Assembly: GCA_020091685.1 (NCBI GenBank)
Contig: CM034600.1
Location: forward strand, 14,015,908 to 14,079,907
Origin: Lutjanus erythropterus
Lineage: Eukaryota; Chordata; Actinopteri; Lutjaniformes; Lutjanidae
DNA: 64,000 nt
Direction of reading: 5' to 3'
Positions 12,860 through 24,239 of this stretch are shown one piece after another. The position numbers and the translations under genes were made by a program. The notes under the pieces are model-generated. The model was not told the DNA's origin. It worked only from the letters and a program-made list of their open reading frames with translations, and ran no database searches. Numbering within the stretch: the first letter of the stretch is position 1; each line of letters opens with the position of its first letter.

Positions 12860-13330
12860 CTTGCTCTTTCAGAGTTGTGAAATCCAGTCCGGGAAGCCTG
12901 CGCGGATCTCTGTCCCAGGAGGCCATTTTCCCAGAGAAAGGCAGATCTTTGGCTCATCTCTCGTTCAACACGTCGCAATTGGACGGGCCGGTCTGTGAGC
13001 CTTTGCGGGCTCTCTTGTCCCTCCGCACACCCCCTTCTGGTCATCCTTCTCCCCTCAAGCCCTCCGTTTTTTTTTTCCCTCCCATCTTCCGAAATAGTCT
13101 TCCTAACGAGTGTTGGCCCATCCCTGTTCCCAGCTATAAAAACAGGCCCCGGTGGCCGAAGATGCTTAGAGAATGTGGTTATTATTGCACATACACACAC
13201 ACATATGCAGGGGCCCCTCTCCAGTAGTTTGGTAAATGATGCCCCAAACTTAGCTCGAAGCAGGAATGGGTCCAAGGTTTCTTCTCATCATCATCATCAT
13301 CATCATTCCTCGGCAGGCCCATGACTCAGC
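12860..13330. promoter_or_regulatory. Candidate conserved non-coding island
   Basis: A GC-balanced, repeat-free block rich in CpG, with segments such as ATTTTCCCAGAGAAAGGCAG near 12923 and ACGTCGCAATTGGACGGG near 12969. Frames are open on both strands, which suggests composition rather than coding. Confidence 0.28.
13286..13307. repeat. (CAT)n microsatellite
   Basis: About seven CAT/TCA units at the edge of the island. Confidence 0.9.
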
Positions 13331-13570
13331 CCGAGTCACATTATTTGTTCCAGAGAAAACATCATTTTTTTCTGTCAAGCCTCTCCCTCCCTCTGTTTTC
13401 TCTCTTGCTAACTTGCGTTGTTATTCTTTCTTTTCATATCTTCCTACGTCTTTATCTCTTCTGCTCCCACTGTAAATTACCTCTCGTGTCTTTCTTCCCC
13501 CAATGTCTCCCTCAGTCTGTCTCTCGCTTTTCTTACTCAATACACTCTTTCTGCCCACTTTTTTTTTTTT
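13331..13570. repeat. Pyrimidine-rich tract
   Basis: A CT-rich + strand with a T run at 13559-13571. The open frames here are compositional. Confidence 0.6.
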
Positions 13571-13920
13571 CCACGGGCAGACTGTTCTTTAAGAAGCAGG
13601 CCGGAGTAATTCAAACAACATGGCTCTAATTTGCTATGACATGTTTCATTTCTGACCTCACTTCAGATAACCATCTTGCTCTCTGCCTTTCTTTTCTGCA
13701 TGTCTCTTTCTCTCACACACACATCCAGGGATATGCTTTGGATGAGCCAGGCCTATTTGTGGAGGATTCTTCTAACCAGGCGCTCATACTAACAGTTTTG
13801 CGGCTACTCAAAAGGGCCAAAATGTTTGTTTTTACTTTGTAGGTCATTTAAACAAATGTATTCCTCAAAGCCAAACCTGCTGAAGGCTCCAGGAGCCATC
13901 AGTCAATTTCATATCTGGAT
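13571..13920. promoter_or_regulatory. Candidate conserved non-coding island
   Basis: Single-copy-like sequence with GGAGTAATTCAAACAACATG near 13603 and GGATATGCTTTGGATGAGCC near 13729. There are no repeats beyond a small CA tract at 13715-13725. The call rests on texture only. Confidence 0.28.
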
Positions 13921-14469
13921 TTGAGATGTCAGTGATCATTAAAGTTGGGAAAAAACATTTCATTTTCTTGTATCATGATTCTTTTTTAATGATAGCTGAA
14001 TAGATTTTATTCATAGGTAAAGTGCTTAGTCCTTTAGCTCGATGCTAACACATAATGGGAATTACCATAATGGAAATTAGTATCTCGATCATGATAATAT
14101 AATCTTAACAAACAGATTCATTTACTTAACATAAAACATCATCATACTTGCAGGTATAAATGTCGTATGATTTGTGGAAACAAACCATTCTTTCACCACA
14201 GACAAGCTACAGCATCCTCAAAGAGTCAAAACTCAAACTCAAAATTCCAAATTGGTTTAAAAATACAGCCAGGAGCTTTATTAATTTTGGCCAAACATCT
14301 TACTTTGTTTTATTTTCTTATGGCACTAACTTCATGAGCAGGAACAGTTAAATGTAGCAGTTAACTTCAAAAAGTATTGTGTTTACCATTTTTATAAGCA
14401 ATATAGCAGAGATGCAGCTGAAATAAAACTCAGAAATTCTGACTGACATGAAGTTCATTGTTTTTGGAA
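13921..14469. other. AT-rich intergenic DNA
   Basis: No gene, RNA or recognised repeat was seen. Confidence 0.45.
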
Positions 14470-14668
14470 ATATGACTCATGGTATACAGTCTCTAGAAGT
14501 GTATGATTCAACCTTTTCCCATGGTCTAGTGTTAAAAAAGCAAACAAAAATCCCAATAAATCATAATATCGAATCGCAATACTTAAGAATCACAATACAT
14601 ATCAAATCGGCTCCCAAGTATCATGACAGTATTGAATCAAGAGATAAGTGTATCGTCCCAGCCCTAGT
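14470..14668. repeat. Teleost interspersed repeat fragment
   Basis: The 3' part carries the recurrent fish pattern AATATCGAATCGCAATACTT, then CAAATCGGCTCCCAAGTATC, ending GTATCGTCCCAGCCCTAG. This pattern is familiar from many fish introns. The class is not assigned. Confidence 0.6.
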
Positions 14669-14719
14669 GATCACTTTCTTTTTACATCGTTGGTGACTTT
14701 TATGCAAAGGAAAAGACGC

Positions 14720-15075
14720 ACTACAGGGCATGATGTTTTGCCCTGTCGGACTCAACAATGAAAACTGACATTATTGGCAAATATGGGATCGGGAGGTGGT
14801 TGAGGGGGGATGACAGGAAATGACTGAACAGTTCAATTTGGGTGCTGGGGTAAGTCGGAGTGAAAAAACTTGACAGGCGCAGCACACTCTGCTGCCAACC
14901 CCGAAAGCCACAAATATGAGCGTGTTCCCTGAGAAGTCGGCCATGTGAAAACAAAAGTGCCTGGCAGTGGGCAGCGGAGAGAGGTTGAGGGAGGAGAGGA
15001 GAGGGAGCGAGCTGTGGAAGTTTAATTTGGGTGAGAGGTCAAAACGAAGCCAAAGCTAGAGGACGTTCACCGAAG
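14720..15075. promoter_or_regulatory. Candidate conserved non-coding island
   Basis: A GC-balanced, repeat-free block. Segments such as GGAAATGACTGAACAGTTC near 14816 and GAAGTTTAATTTGGGTGAG near 15017 are non-repetitive. No frame is convincing. Confidence 0.25.
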
Positions 15076-15785
15076 ATGACATGTCTTTCGTGCTGCCCGT
15101 CGCCAACACACACATATAAAACATGTCGATGTTTTCTAACACTCCCTCCCTACATATACATACACCACTGTAGGGCCTTCGTTACAGTTTTGTGCCCCGA
15201 GTGAAGAGCCAGAGAAGGGCAGGCGAGTTCATACGCACTGTGGAAAGGTCAAAAGAGCTGCCACACACACACACACACGCCATCATCACGACCACAGGGA
15301 GGAAAAACATCTGTCTTAAAACATTATTGTTTTTTAAAAACAACTGTTTTATGACAAAAAATGCTAATTGAGTAATGTTTTCCTCTTTTCAGTTGCAATT
15401 GTCTCAAGAATAAAAGCAGACAAAACTGGTGATTTGTGGGATGTGGATGGCCGGCTCAACAATACGCTGTAAAAATTATTACGCTCCAGCCTGTGAATGT
15501 TGCTTTTTGGAGCTCTCCAAACTGGCCAGCTTTTACGACTGAGCTGTGGAAGTGAACAATTCATGAATTTACAACCATCACAACACACATCATATATATA
15601 CCATTGTAGATGAAGCTGTTGACGGCTGCTACACAAAGAGCCTGTCAAGGACACGGATGTGGATCATGTTCATCTCTAACAGAAGCAGTATTATTTGGGT
15701 ATGGAAATATCATACAGTAGGCATGACTGTGCTAAGATGTAGCATAAGGGCGGCCTTGTGGTTGTGGACAGTATCCCATAATAAC
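15076..15785. other. Intergenic, small CA tract
   Basis: (CA)n of about eight units lies at 15262-15279. The rest is AT-rich with no gene evidence. Confidence 0.45.
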
Positions 15786-16330
15786 TTAAAGGAGCAATGA
15801 GTAAAACCCAAGCAGGTTCCCTGCAAGCTGCAGTGACACTGAACCTACAAAAGCCCAAGACGAGCACAACATTATATTTGGACAATGACAAGCGACAAGT
15901 CCTACGCTGTAAGTTGATCAGCTGTTTATAACTGACAGTTGTCTGTCAATGTAAAGTCAAGCCCTTTGTCCTGAACACAAAAGCCCACTGCTCTCAAAAT
16001 ACACTCTGAAGTTTGAGTTCAGTGACTATCTGCCTGCCTTTACTACGTGCCAGACTCCACTAACATATTCCTTAATTCAACTGTTATAAACATCTACCCC
16101 TTCTAAAAGATTATTAATGATTTCTTACAACTCATTAACAGAGACTAACTCAATCAGTGAACGTTCAGAATTAATTTAAACTCAATTTTAACTCATTAAC
16201 TAATAAGGAGAAAACACTGGCCGTCAGAGAACCCAGTATTTCAACTTAGCATGTTTCCTGAATCTCTGATGAAATATCATGGTCATCTTATGATTTCGTA
16301 CGGTAAATATAGTACAGATTTTTCCTTTAA
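15786..16330 (+). mobile_element. TTAA-flanked element of the AAAGGAGCAATG family, copy 1
   Basis: It begins TTAA-AGGAGCAATGAGTA and ends TTTTTCC-TTTAA. The inner sequence is collinear with the copy at 19797-20346: TGTAAGTTGATCAGCTGTTT, then TGTCAATGTAAAGTCAAGCC, AAAAGATTATTAATGATTTC and GAAATATCATGGTCAT. No transposase frame is seen, so it is non-autonomous. Confidence 0.75.
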
Positions 16331-17369
16331 TAGTCACCTTTGACTTCTACAAGAACCAAAGATCATCAACATCCCTGTGTCCTGTTGAGGCCAACTTGTA
16401 TCCGCTTCTTCGTTGTCAGGGGCTCACTGCAGGTCACTCTGAATAAAAGCGTCAGCTAAATGGATAAAATATATGTGAAACAACATCTGAGAGAGCTGCA
16501 CATGGTAACTCATTTGTCATTTGTTTCAGATTTTTCCTTACAATGTCTAGCAAGAGCTCAGGCCAGGGATTTTTCCTCCGCATGTAATCTACCCAGCAGA
16601 AACGTACATCCAACCTCCTGACTAATTGAAAAACTGTATGATTCTCATTCAGTGGTGAGCAACAGGACAGATGCTTGGTATCTATCACATCTCTATATTC
16701 CCCCTGGAAATCCAAGAGCACTGCAAATGGCAAGCAAGCCTAAAAACAAGGCCACCCCCTCAAACAAACCACACTGGGCCAATGCAAAGCTGCTGAACTG
16801 TACCCGCTAATGCCTTTGGCTGCTTCAACAGCTGCGCTGCCCGGCCTCGTCCCTCATGTGCACTAACAAGTGATGTGTGCGTAAAATGCAAGTGTGTGTT
16901 TTTCTGAAGGAGGAGACACTTTGTGCGTGTGCACTTACTGCACGTGTGTGCGTGTATGCATGCAGCCATTTGCATAGCGCAGGCTGTAAGAAAGACCTCA
17001 TTCACAGCTTCTGTGAAGTTAGCCAGAGGCTCACCTCAAGATGTTCACACTCCAGACCTGCCAATTGTAAACAGACTCAACTCTGTCTCTCTGAATTTAC
17101 TCTCTACCTTGCTCGCTCTGCCTTTGGTTTTTTTTGATGGGATGCCTCAGAGTTAGCTCAAAGAACCAGCAGTTTCAGAGTTCAAGAAAAGTTTTAATTT
17201 AATTTCTGAAATTTCAGCTGAATAAAATATAAATCTGTGTGGGTTTTCATCAACTACCTTTATAGAAACGAGGATGTGAAATTCCATAATTAATTACGCA
17301 GTAACGCTGATAAACAAGAGCATTTAATTACTGCTTTCAACCTAAGATTGCATTTTTTTGTGTTTTATT
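16331..17369. other. Intergenic with one SINE-like fragment
   Basis: A short piece at about 16430-16470 reads GGTCACTCTGAATAAAAGCG and then TCAGCTAAATGG. This is the inverse of the fish SINE motif also seen near 4494, so it is a worn fragment. Nothing else is recognised. Confidence 0.5.
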
Positions 17370-17453
17370 TAGAGAAGGGTGACATGCAACAAGGGTTACT
17401 GCCTGGATTTGAACAGGGGATCTTGTGGTTTCATATATCCCAAACAACCCTGC
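17370..17453. repeat. Worn SINE/tRNA-like repeat fragment
   Basis: GGGTGACATGCAACAAGGGT followed by GGATTTGAACAGGGGATC resembles a widespread fish repeat with a tRNA-like TTGAACC box. It is too diverged to be a tRNA gene and no cloverleaf can be drawn. Confidence 0.5.
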
Positions 17454-17696
17454 CTTCTGACCCCTGCCAAGGAGGTTATGTTTTTGGTGCCGTTAGTATG
17501 TTTGTCTGTTTTTTTCAATATGCTTATGGAAAAACTATTGGCCAGATTTACATGAAACTCGGTGGAATGCTGTAGCATGGACCAAGAAAGAAAGAAAGAA
17601 GGAAAGAAAGAAAGAAGCCATTAAATTTGAGTGAATCCAAATCACAGGGCTGATACATGAATTATATTTCATGTTAATTGACACTGTGAGATAGGG
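17454..17696. repeat. Ancient interspersed repeat (CATGAAACTYGGTGGAA type)
   Basis: It contains GCCAAGGAGGTTATGTTTTT, then ACATGAAACTCGGTGGAATG, CCATTAAATTTGAGTG and TGTGAGATAGGGCC in that order. I know this series from fish and invertebrate genomes. A (GAAA)n tract at 17584-17616 interrupts it where the consensus has a short purine stretch. Confidence 0.6.
17584..17616. repeat. (GAAA)n microsatellite
   Basis: About eight GAAA units with one GGAA interruption. Confidence 0.95.
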
Positions 17697-18047
17697 CCAG
17701 GGCTCTAACTAATTTTCATTGTTGATTACAATGTCATTTTTTTTTTTGACCAGCTGGTTAGTTGGTCTGTGAAAATGTCAGAAAGTGGTGAAAAATGTTG
17801 ATCAGTGTTTCCCAAAGCCTGAGATGATGTCCTCAACTGTCTCGTTGTCCACAACCCACAATATTAAGTTTACTGTCATGAAGGAGTAAAGAAAGAAAAA
17901 AATATTCATGTTGGAAGCTGGAGTTAAAGAATTTTGATTATTCTTTCTTGAAAAATAATTCAAACCAGTGAATCAATTATCAAAATAGTTGGTGATTAAT
18001 TTAATAATTGACTCATCAATTAATTGATTACCAGTTGTAGTTGTAGA
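17697..18047. repeat. AT-rich palindromic interspersed repeat, copy 2
   Basis: It is near-collinear with 51435-51797. Shared blocks are GTGAAAAATGTTGATCA, CAAAGCCTGAGATGATGTCC, AGTTTACTGTCAT and ATAGTTGGTGATTAATTTAA. The ends are loosely inverted (GGCTCTAACTAAT against the complement of ATTAATTGATTACC), suggesting a fold-back MITE. It abuts the preceding repeat. Confidence 0.7.
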
Positions 18048-18479
18048 AAAGGCATTTGGCCTTGGTGGAGGTCTGCACTCTCTGAGTGCCCTTCAAGTTG
18101 ACTGTGTGTATTTTGTATGGTATTTCTATTTTGGATTTCTGCTGGAGTGAAGGCATGTAACAGGCAGTGGCAGCATGGTGATAATGATTCATCAACAACA
18201 GAAGATGCAGAGGTACCGAAATTGTATAGGGTACGTTTGGAAATACGTATGTTTCCTTCAGCCTTTCTCACACTCTGCCTTTCTCAATGTGGCAACTTTT
18301 CCACCTCAGGCAAGAGTAAAAATTGCATTTTTTTTCCAGGGCATTTCTGTGCAAAAAGTGGCTGGAAATGTATCTCATGGCACAAGGTGTATTTTATTCT
18401 TTAAAGACTTATTTTCTTATCAACAGGAAATGGAACACCACTTGAAATTGAAGGGCTACTGTTTTTCTCAAGATTATTT
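18048..18479. other. Intergenic, nothing recognised
   Basis: No supported gene or repeat. Confidence 0.4.
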
Positions 18480-19245
18480 CAAACAATTTTCTCCACTTCA
18501 TGACATTTTTTCTGAAGCCTAGCGTTGAACCAATGACCCCTAGATGGCCGCCACTTCCTCTGATGGCAGAAAACCTGCAGAGTCAATTTGATTAGCCACC
18601 ACTCTTTCTTCCAATACAGCCTCAGGTAATGAGGTATGTCTGGAAGAAGGTAAGGCAAGATAAAGTGGGGGTATTCATGTTGGGAAGGGGTTGCTGAGGA
18701 GGGCGTGTGGAGGAACCCTTCAAACTTCAAAGGCTTTGGATTGGACACGAAACACACGTTTGGAAGAGGGGGGAAGAGGAGGGACCACACAAATCTAATT
18801 TTCCTAAAAAGGGGAAATGCAGACAATGAGGAGGTGGAGGTAAACTACTTGTGACCCCACTTTTACCTGGTTACCCCCACCTCCTCATTGCTCCCTCCCT
18901 TCCAGATCTGATTAAGCCACAGTGGAAGGGAGCCTCCACTCGTTAAGGAACCCTGTCATGACAAATAGAAACACAAAGCATGACCTGCCTTCAATTGGAA
19001 ACGGATCCACAGTGGAGGGGCAAACGGGGAGGGAGCCAGAGGAAGAGAAAAAGGGAGAGAGATGGAGATAATTGAATCAAGGCTGTGGGGGGAAGACAGA
19101 TAAATCTTATTATTGATACTTCAGTTGAGCAGAGAGACACAGAGACAGAGAGATCAGTCTCACTTCATTAAAAGACAGCTAATATATCTGGATCATTTAG
19201 CTGCCTGCTCAAGTTTAGATGTAGTACGTAGACAGGATAGGGCAT
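18480..19245. promoter_or_regulatory. Candidate conserved non-coding island
   Basis: A GC-balanced, repeat-free block. It contains a CTCF-like ACCCCTAGATGGCCGCCAC (18536-18554), AAACGGATCCACAGTGGAG near 19000 and AGACAGATAAATCTTATTA near 19095, the last with a GATA core. No coding frame is supported. Confidence 0.3.
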
Positions 19246-19796
19246 GACTTTGCATGTATGCGCATATACGAGCATGGCTGTTACTCTGTTTTCATACTGG
19301 TGTACACACAAGCTTGTGTTTTCATTTTAGCCAAATCCTTTTTTGTAGTGTCCAAATTAACATTGTCTTACATCCAGTTCCGTAAAACACACCACAATTT
19401 ACTCCTTCTTACGTCTCCCATGATGCTTCTAAAAGATTTCCGATTGCAGAAGATGGAAAAAAAAGGTGGAAAGCAAACTCTGATTTGTCTTTTCCCAAAA
19501 CAAAGTATTCTGTCCAGAACAAATACAGAACAAATGTGTCATTTTTCCAGCCTTCCAACTGGCTAATTTGTTGAGGCCTCATGTTGTTATTCTAATGTTC
19601 CTCTTCACAGAAATGCCAGCTAAAACAATTGTTGTCTTGGTAACCATGTTCAGATAGGTGGCTGAGCACTCACTTTCCCCTCACTCACTGGCTGCGCTGA
19701 ACTGCTGAGCTCCTGCACCTGAGTTTCTGGAAATAAACTGCACTGTAAAACCTCATACAGGGATTTAGTGCAATTAACTATTTTTTTTTCATTAAC
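19246..19796. other. Intergenic, nothing recognised
   Basis: AT-rich. The 102-codon frame at 19258-19566 has no recognisable domain and no splice context, and I treat it as chance. Confidence 0.4.
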
Positions 19797-20346
19797 TTAA
19801 AGGAGCAATGTGTAGCAATTGTGTGTCCAAAAACGAGTTCTGCGGCCCAAATAGCAATTTGGAGACATACACGTAGGAATCCTGCAGGAGCGAAAGACAA
19901 GTGCAACATTATAAGTCCTGCACTGTAAGTTGGTCAGCTGTTTAGAACTGTCAGTTCTCTATCAATGTAAAGCTAAGCCTGTTATCCTGAAAACAAACGA
20001 TCACTGCTGCAACAATACATACAGTTAGAGTTCAGTCACTGCCTGGCAGACTCCATTTACAAATTGTTCAATTAAACCATTAAAACCATCTGCTCCTTCT
20101 AATAATATTATTAATGATTTCTTATAGTCATAAACAGCTAGTCGATCATTCAGCGAACATCTGACGTTAATATGAACTCCAGTGAAACAGGCAATAAAAA
20201 AATCATTCTAGCCCACAATGGAAATATCAAAGTAGGATACCACGAGAGTATTTTAACATTACATGTCAACAAACAAACAAATGTTTCCTTAATTTCTGAT
20301 GGAATATCATGGTCATTGTATGATTTATTACAGACTACTTCTTTAA
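19797..20346 (+). mobile_element. TTAA-flanked element of the AAAGGAGCAATG family, copy 2
   Basis: It starts TTAA-AGGAGCAATGTGTAG and ends with TTAA at 20343-20346. It is collinear with copy 1 over its full length (550 bp against 545 bp), and both termini carry TTAA, as expected for a TTAA-targeting transposon. It is non-autonomous. Confidence 0.78.
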
Positions 20347-20860
20347 CATATATGTTTTAATACTATCAAGTTAGTTCAATTTAAAAATTGGTATTTTTTA
20401 TTTTCAGACCACTTCAGATCTTAAAAACATGAGTTGAATTAATGTACAGCTGTGAGTTCACTCAACTCATTAAATTAACACTTCACAGCATGTACTTGTT
20501 TTAGACATGACATGATAGAAACTTGCTGTCTTTAATAAATGTTTAGATAAATCATGGCTGTTTCTTTTCTAATAATGAAAACGACGCTAATCATTATTAA
20601 GGTTGGAATCAAATTGATCCCTCCCTCCACAGACTAAGTTGATTCAACTTTATATCTTGAGCTTATTGAACTTGAATATTTTCTCAAGTTCCCACAACTT
20701 AACTCAATTCATTTTACATGTTTAAACCTCATAACAGGACTCTGAATGAACCATTCAACCCATGTTCATTTAACTAACATTTTTAAGGCAGCAAGGGAAC
20801 TTGCATTTTTAAAATGAACAAGCTTAAAATGATTTACAGTGTCTACAGTCTGTATTTCTA
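20347..20860. repeat. AT-rich MITE-like repeat
   Basis: Repeated CAACTCA/TTGAGTT and AACTTGA words, together with AAGGCAGCAAGGGAACTTGC near 20788, fit a common AT-rich teleost repeat. A related block lies at 48000-48450. The ends are not defined. Confidence 0.5.
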
Positions 20861-21014
20861 GGTGTGTGAGTGGGTAATATAAGAGTGTCTGAATGTAGGA
20901 CCCAGTGTTCAACTTCACAGCAGTGCTGAGGAAACAACTTACAAATCTGTGAATTATCCCGATGACAGTTTATACTCTGCAGTGGTCACCTCGGCCACAC
21001 TGATGACCTCATAC

Positions 21015-21054
<40 letters not shown>

Positions 21055-21539
21055 ACTATATCACTCCTTGGAGAGAAGTTAGGAAAACAAATGCACTCTC
21101 CTCCCTATAAAGCCACACAGGAGTTGTAATGAGTTCTCGAGGCTGGTGTGAATGAATGTGGTCAATAATGGATGAAGAGGACAGCCAGGACGACTAGCTA
21201 TGTGGAAACTCAAGAGGCAGGTGACCTGAGGAACTGTCTCACTCTCCCTGACTCTTTATCTCTCACATGCAAACATGCACCACACAGCTGGCATGTACAT
21301 AAGAGAGCAAACACATCATATATGCATCCAGACGTGCACACAGACACACAAACACACATATATGGAGAGAGCCAGCTGCCATTTGAAACATTCTGCTGGG
21401 CAAATAAACACCTGAGAGCTTTCCAGCCAAACAAAACCAATTTTCAAAGCTCCACAAACAGCACTGGGCCAGTCGTGACACTGGCCTTTCTTTTCTTTAG
21501 AGGAACCGCTCAATTAATATGTCACCACAAGTCATGACC
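20861..21539. other. Intergenic with a CA microsatellite
   Basis: Apart from the CA run at 21018-21052, nothing is recognised. The 121-codon frame at 21172-21537 is overlapped by several long minus-strand frames and has no domain. Confidence 0.4.
21018..21052. repeat. (CA)n microsatellite
   Basis: About 17 uninterrupted CA units. Confidence 0.98.
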
Positions 21540-21870
21540 ACGAGACCCTGCTAAAATAAGCGAGCCACTTCAGCCCTCGCCTCTGGAGAGAGACGAGAGA
21601 GGGACATAAATTGCCCTCTTTAGAGTAAAAGAGTCATCCAAAAAACCAATAAGCTGTGAGCAGGCACCTGCGGCACTAAAAATAAATAAGTTGTCTTTCT
21701 TTTTTTTTTTATTTCTACTCTGCTTATTCCCTCATCGCCTTATGAGCAACCTGTGAAAACAATTGTATTTATCCACTTTCATCAGGTGTTCCCTCTGACT
21801 CTGCAGCCACCTACATCAGTTTTCCATGCAGGCTGTGCTCTTTATGCCAGTCTTTTAACCAATTCTGGCC
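21540..21870. promoter_or_regulatory. Candidate conserved non-coding island
   Basis: Non-repetitive DNA with AAACCAATAAGCTGTGAGC near 21639, CTAAAAATAAATAAGTTG near 21677 (MEF2/TATA-like AT core) and ACTTTCATCAGGTGTTCC near 21775. The call rests on texture only. Confidence 0.27.
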
Positions 21871-22045
21871 TCCATCATACACATGAACTACATTCACATA
21901 CATATACTGATGACTTTTGATTACATTTTGATCAGTGATGTGAATAAATTCCCAATTCCATTCAAAATATTTTCCTAATTTGTGGCAGCTATCACCACTC
22001 TAATTTAGTAATTTTATCATCTCCATTTTCCTGAGTGTGTGAGCC

Positions 22046-22492
22046 TTAAAGGATTCAGATTATTTGATGTAGGGTTGTATGAGGTACTTATCAATAGTCA
22101 GTGTATTACCTGCATAAACAAACTAACAAATCTAGGTAGCAGTAGGCCAGCAACTCCTGTGTAAAATGACCGATTTCAGCTATGTAGTTTGGTGGGATAG
22201 AGTGGCATTTGGCTTATCTAAGGGCAATTTCCCATCAGAAAAGACTGTCTGACAGCAAAGTAAAGCGGTGAAAAGATTTATTAATATAGCGTACACTTAA
22301 ACTGATACTGATTTTTTTTAGGGAGACCTGTTTTTAGGTGGCTAAAATACGTTTTGTTGCTGACCGTGTCTGCAGCAGTACATTGCTTTTCATCCATGCT
22401 GGTGCCATCTGGGGGCATCTACTGTAGGTAATACACTGACAATTGATAAGTACCTCATACAACCCCACTTACAAAAATCCAAATTATCACTT
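22046..22492. mobile_element. Fold-back MITE with long inverted arms
   Basis: The left arm (22046-22117) contains GGGTTGTATGAGGTACTTAT then CAATAGTCAGTGTATTACCT. The right arm (22425-22492) is its inverse complement, with only a few mismatches over about 45 bases. The left arm begins TTAAAGG. There is no transposase frame. A partial relative lies at 23193-23275. Confidence 0.78.
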
Positions 22493-23192
22493 CAGTGAGC
22501 ATCAACATGCTGGTTCGCTCAGAATTACAGTAACAAAAGAGCTTAATGTCTCTTAATAAATGTAGTGTTTGCATACTTGTACACCAACAAGTGCTCTTCA
22601 CAAAAATAGGCCCTTATACAGTTACAATTAGTTTATTAAGTTTAACATTTATTACGAAATTACTTAGATAAAACTTGGAAAGTAAATTATCTGAGATACA
22701 CAAGGAACAATAAATGTATTAACAGGTTTACTTGCAAATTTATTAATCAATTTTATCTCAAGTAAAAGGCATCACTGTTGTCAAAACTGGCACTTTTGTT
22801 GAGGATTGTGGATTTTTTTGGCCAGCGAGGTTCCTCACACACGCTGCGACTGTAGATGGTGAAAGAGGAGAGGAGCAGCTTTGAGAAGCGCACCGCCGCT
22901 GTCACTGTCACAGACACCATGCTGGCTCGCTGCTACGCATCCCTGCATTGTCCCCTGCTACACCTGACACTGCCCCTTCCACCTGTGGTGTGTGCGTCTG
23001 TGTGTGTGTCTGTGAGTGTCTGTGTGTGCGTGTGTGATCTGATCTCGAACACAATGACGGTATGAAGAGCAGAGGAAGTGATCAAAGCGTCAACCAGAAC
23101 CCCCTGATACTGAAAACCCATAGTGCCCCCTGTTCAGAAACACTATCTACACAGATATGTTCTTTAGAGGACTATGACGCTTTAATGCTAGT
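22493..23192. other. Intergenic, AT-rich then GT-rich
   Basis: No gene is supported. Short GT tracts lie at about 22986-23034. A CTCF-like core is at 23120-23137. Confidence 0.4.
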
Positions 23193-23275
23193 TTAAAAGG
23201 AATAGTTCAGGTTTTCAAGTGGGGCTGTATGAGATACTTATCCAAAATCAGTGTATAACCTCCAGTTGAAGGAGG
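23193..23275. mobile_element. Partial copy of the fold-back MITE arm
   Basis: TTAAAAGGAATAGTTCAGG, then GGGGCTGTATGAGATACTTA and AATCAGTGTATAACCTCCAG align with the left arm of the element at 22046-22492. No opposing arm was found, so it is a truncated copy or one end of an undefined larger element. Confidence 0.6.
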
Positions 23276-23929
23276 CTGGCATGACATATGTTTTTAAACC
23301 TAATTAAATATTGAGCCTGATGTAAATTGTTCACTTCTGCTCTGCCCGATTCGCTGAAAAAAAATATATAATTGTTGAAAGAGCGCTTTGATAGAAAAAG
23401 CCAGTTTTGATTCTTAATGTCGGAACAAAAGGAACAGGAGCGAGAAGTTGAGAACATAGATGGTGGAGTCCATTTATCGCTTCTCCTTTGTGTGATATTG
23501 GTTTCAAAGGTACAGTTGTAAGTGAAAGACACAGGTTAGAGCATGAGGACCCCTGTCCTAACTGTGTGTGTGCATGTGTGTGTGTGTGTGTGTCTCTTGG
23601 CAGACCCAGATGGCAGGCGGGCAAGGGGGAAGGTGGGCCAAGTGGACAGGAAGCAGTAAAGGAGAGTTCTGGTTACGAGGATCAGACGGTGGGACGAACT
23701 GCGCTCAAAGCTGCCGCCGCTACCGTACTCAAGGTGTGGGTTACACTCCTGGACACAAGGGACACACACACACACACACGCATTCTTGTATATATGCTCT
23801 CCAAAGGATACTGTGCTGGTGTGTGTATACATGCGCGTGTGTGTGTCTGTTAGTATCCTAATTAACATGCGAAACCTAACGTGCACACACATGCGCGTGT
23901 ATTCAGTCACACACGGACTCTCACACGCC
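23276..23929. other. Intergenic with CA/GT tracts
   Basis: GT tract at about 23562-23592, CA at 23763-23779 and short GT runs near 23819-23848. Overlapping frames on both strands are artefacts. Confidence 0.5.
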
Positions 23930-24140
23930 CCGCCCCACCCCCTCTTCAACCAAGCAGATCCACTTAAAAGGGCTCGTATCAATTGTCAACGGCCATGTTT
24001 AGTTGTTTAGGCCCCTTCTCTTGGTTGATGAGGACCAGACTGTGGAAAATGCAGCCACCCATTAGCCACATGTTGCTTCTAATACTGACCCAATAAAATG
24101 CCATTCCCCCCTGCCATAGAGAGTTCATCTGGCCTACCAC
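23930..24140. promoter_or_regulatory. Candidate conserved non-coding island
   Basis: A non-repetitive block with GGGCTCGTATCAATTGTCAA near 23970, CAGCCACCCATTAGCCACAT near 24052 and GACCCAATAAAATGCCATTC near 24086. The call rests on texture only. Confidence 0.3.
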
Positions 24141-24239
24141 ACAGAGAGGTGAGAGAAGGAGAAACAAAAATTTAAGAAGCAAGGAAGGGAGGGACTGACA
24201 GACAAATAAAGATGTAACAGTGTCAAAGAAAGAGGGAAG

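Noticed and set aside
12877-13227. 116-codon + strand frame with some protein-like composition
   Set aside because: The minus strand is open over the same bases, a T tract and CA tract are included, and there are no splice borders or recognisable motifs.
17395-17430. tRNA-like TTTGAAC box
   Set aside because: No cloverleaf or A box at the right distance. It fits a worn SINE fragment.
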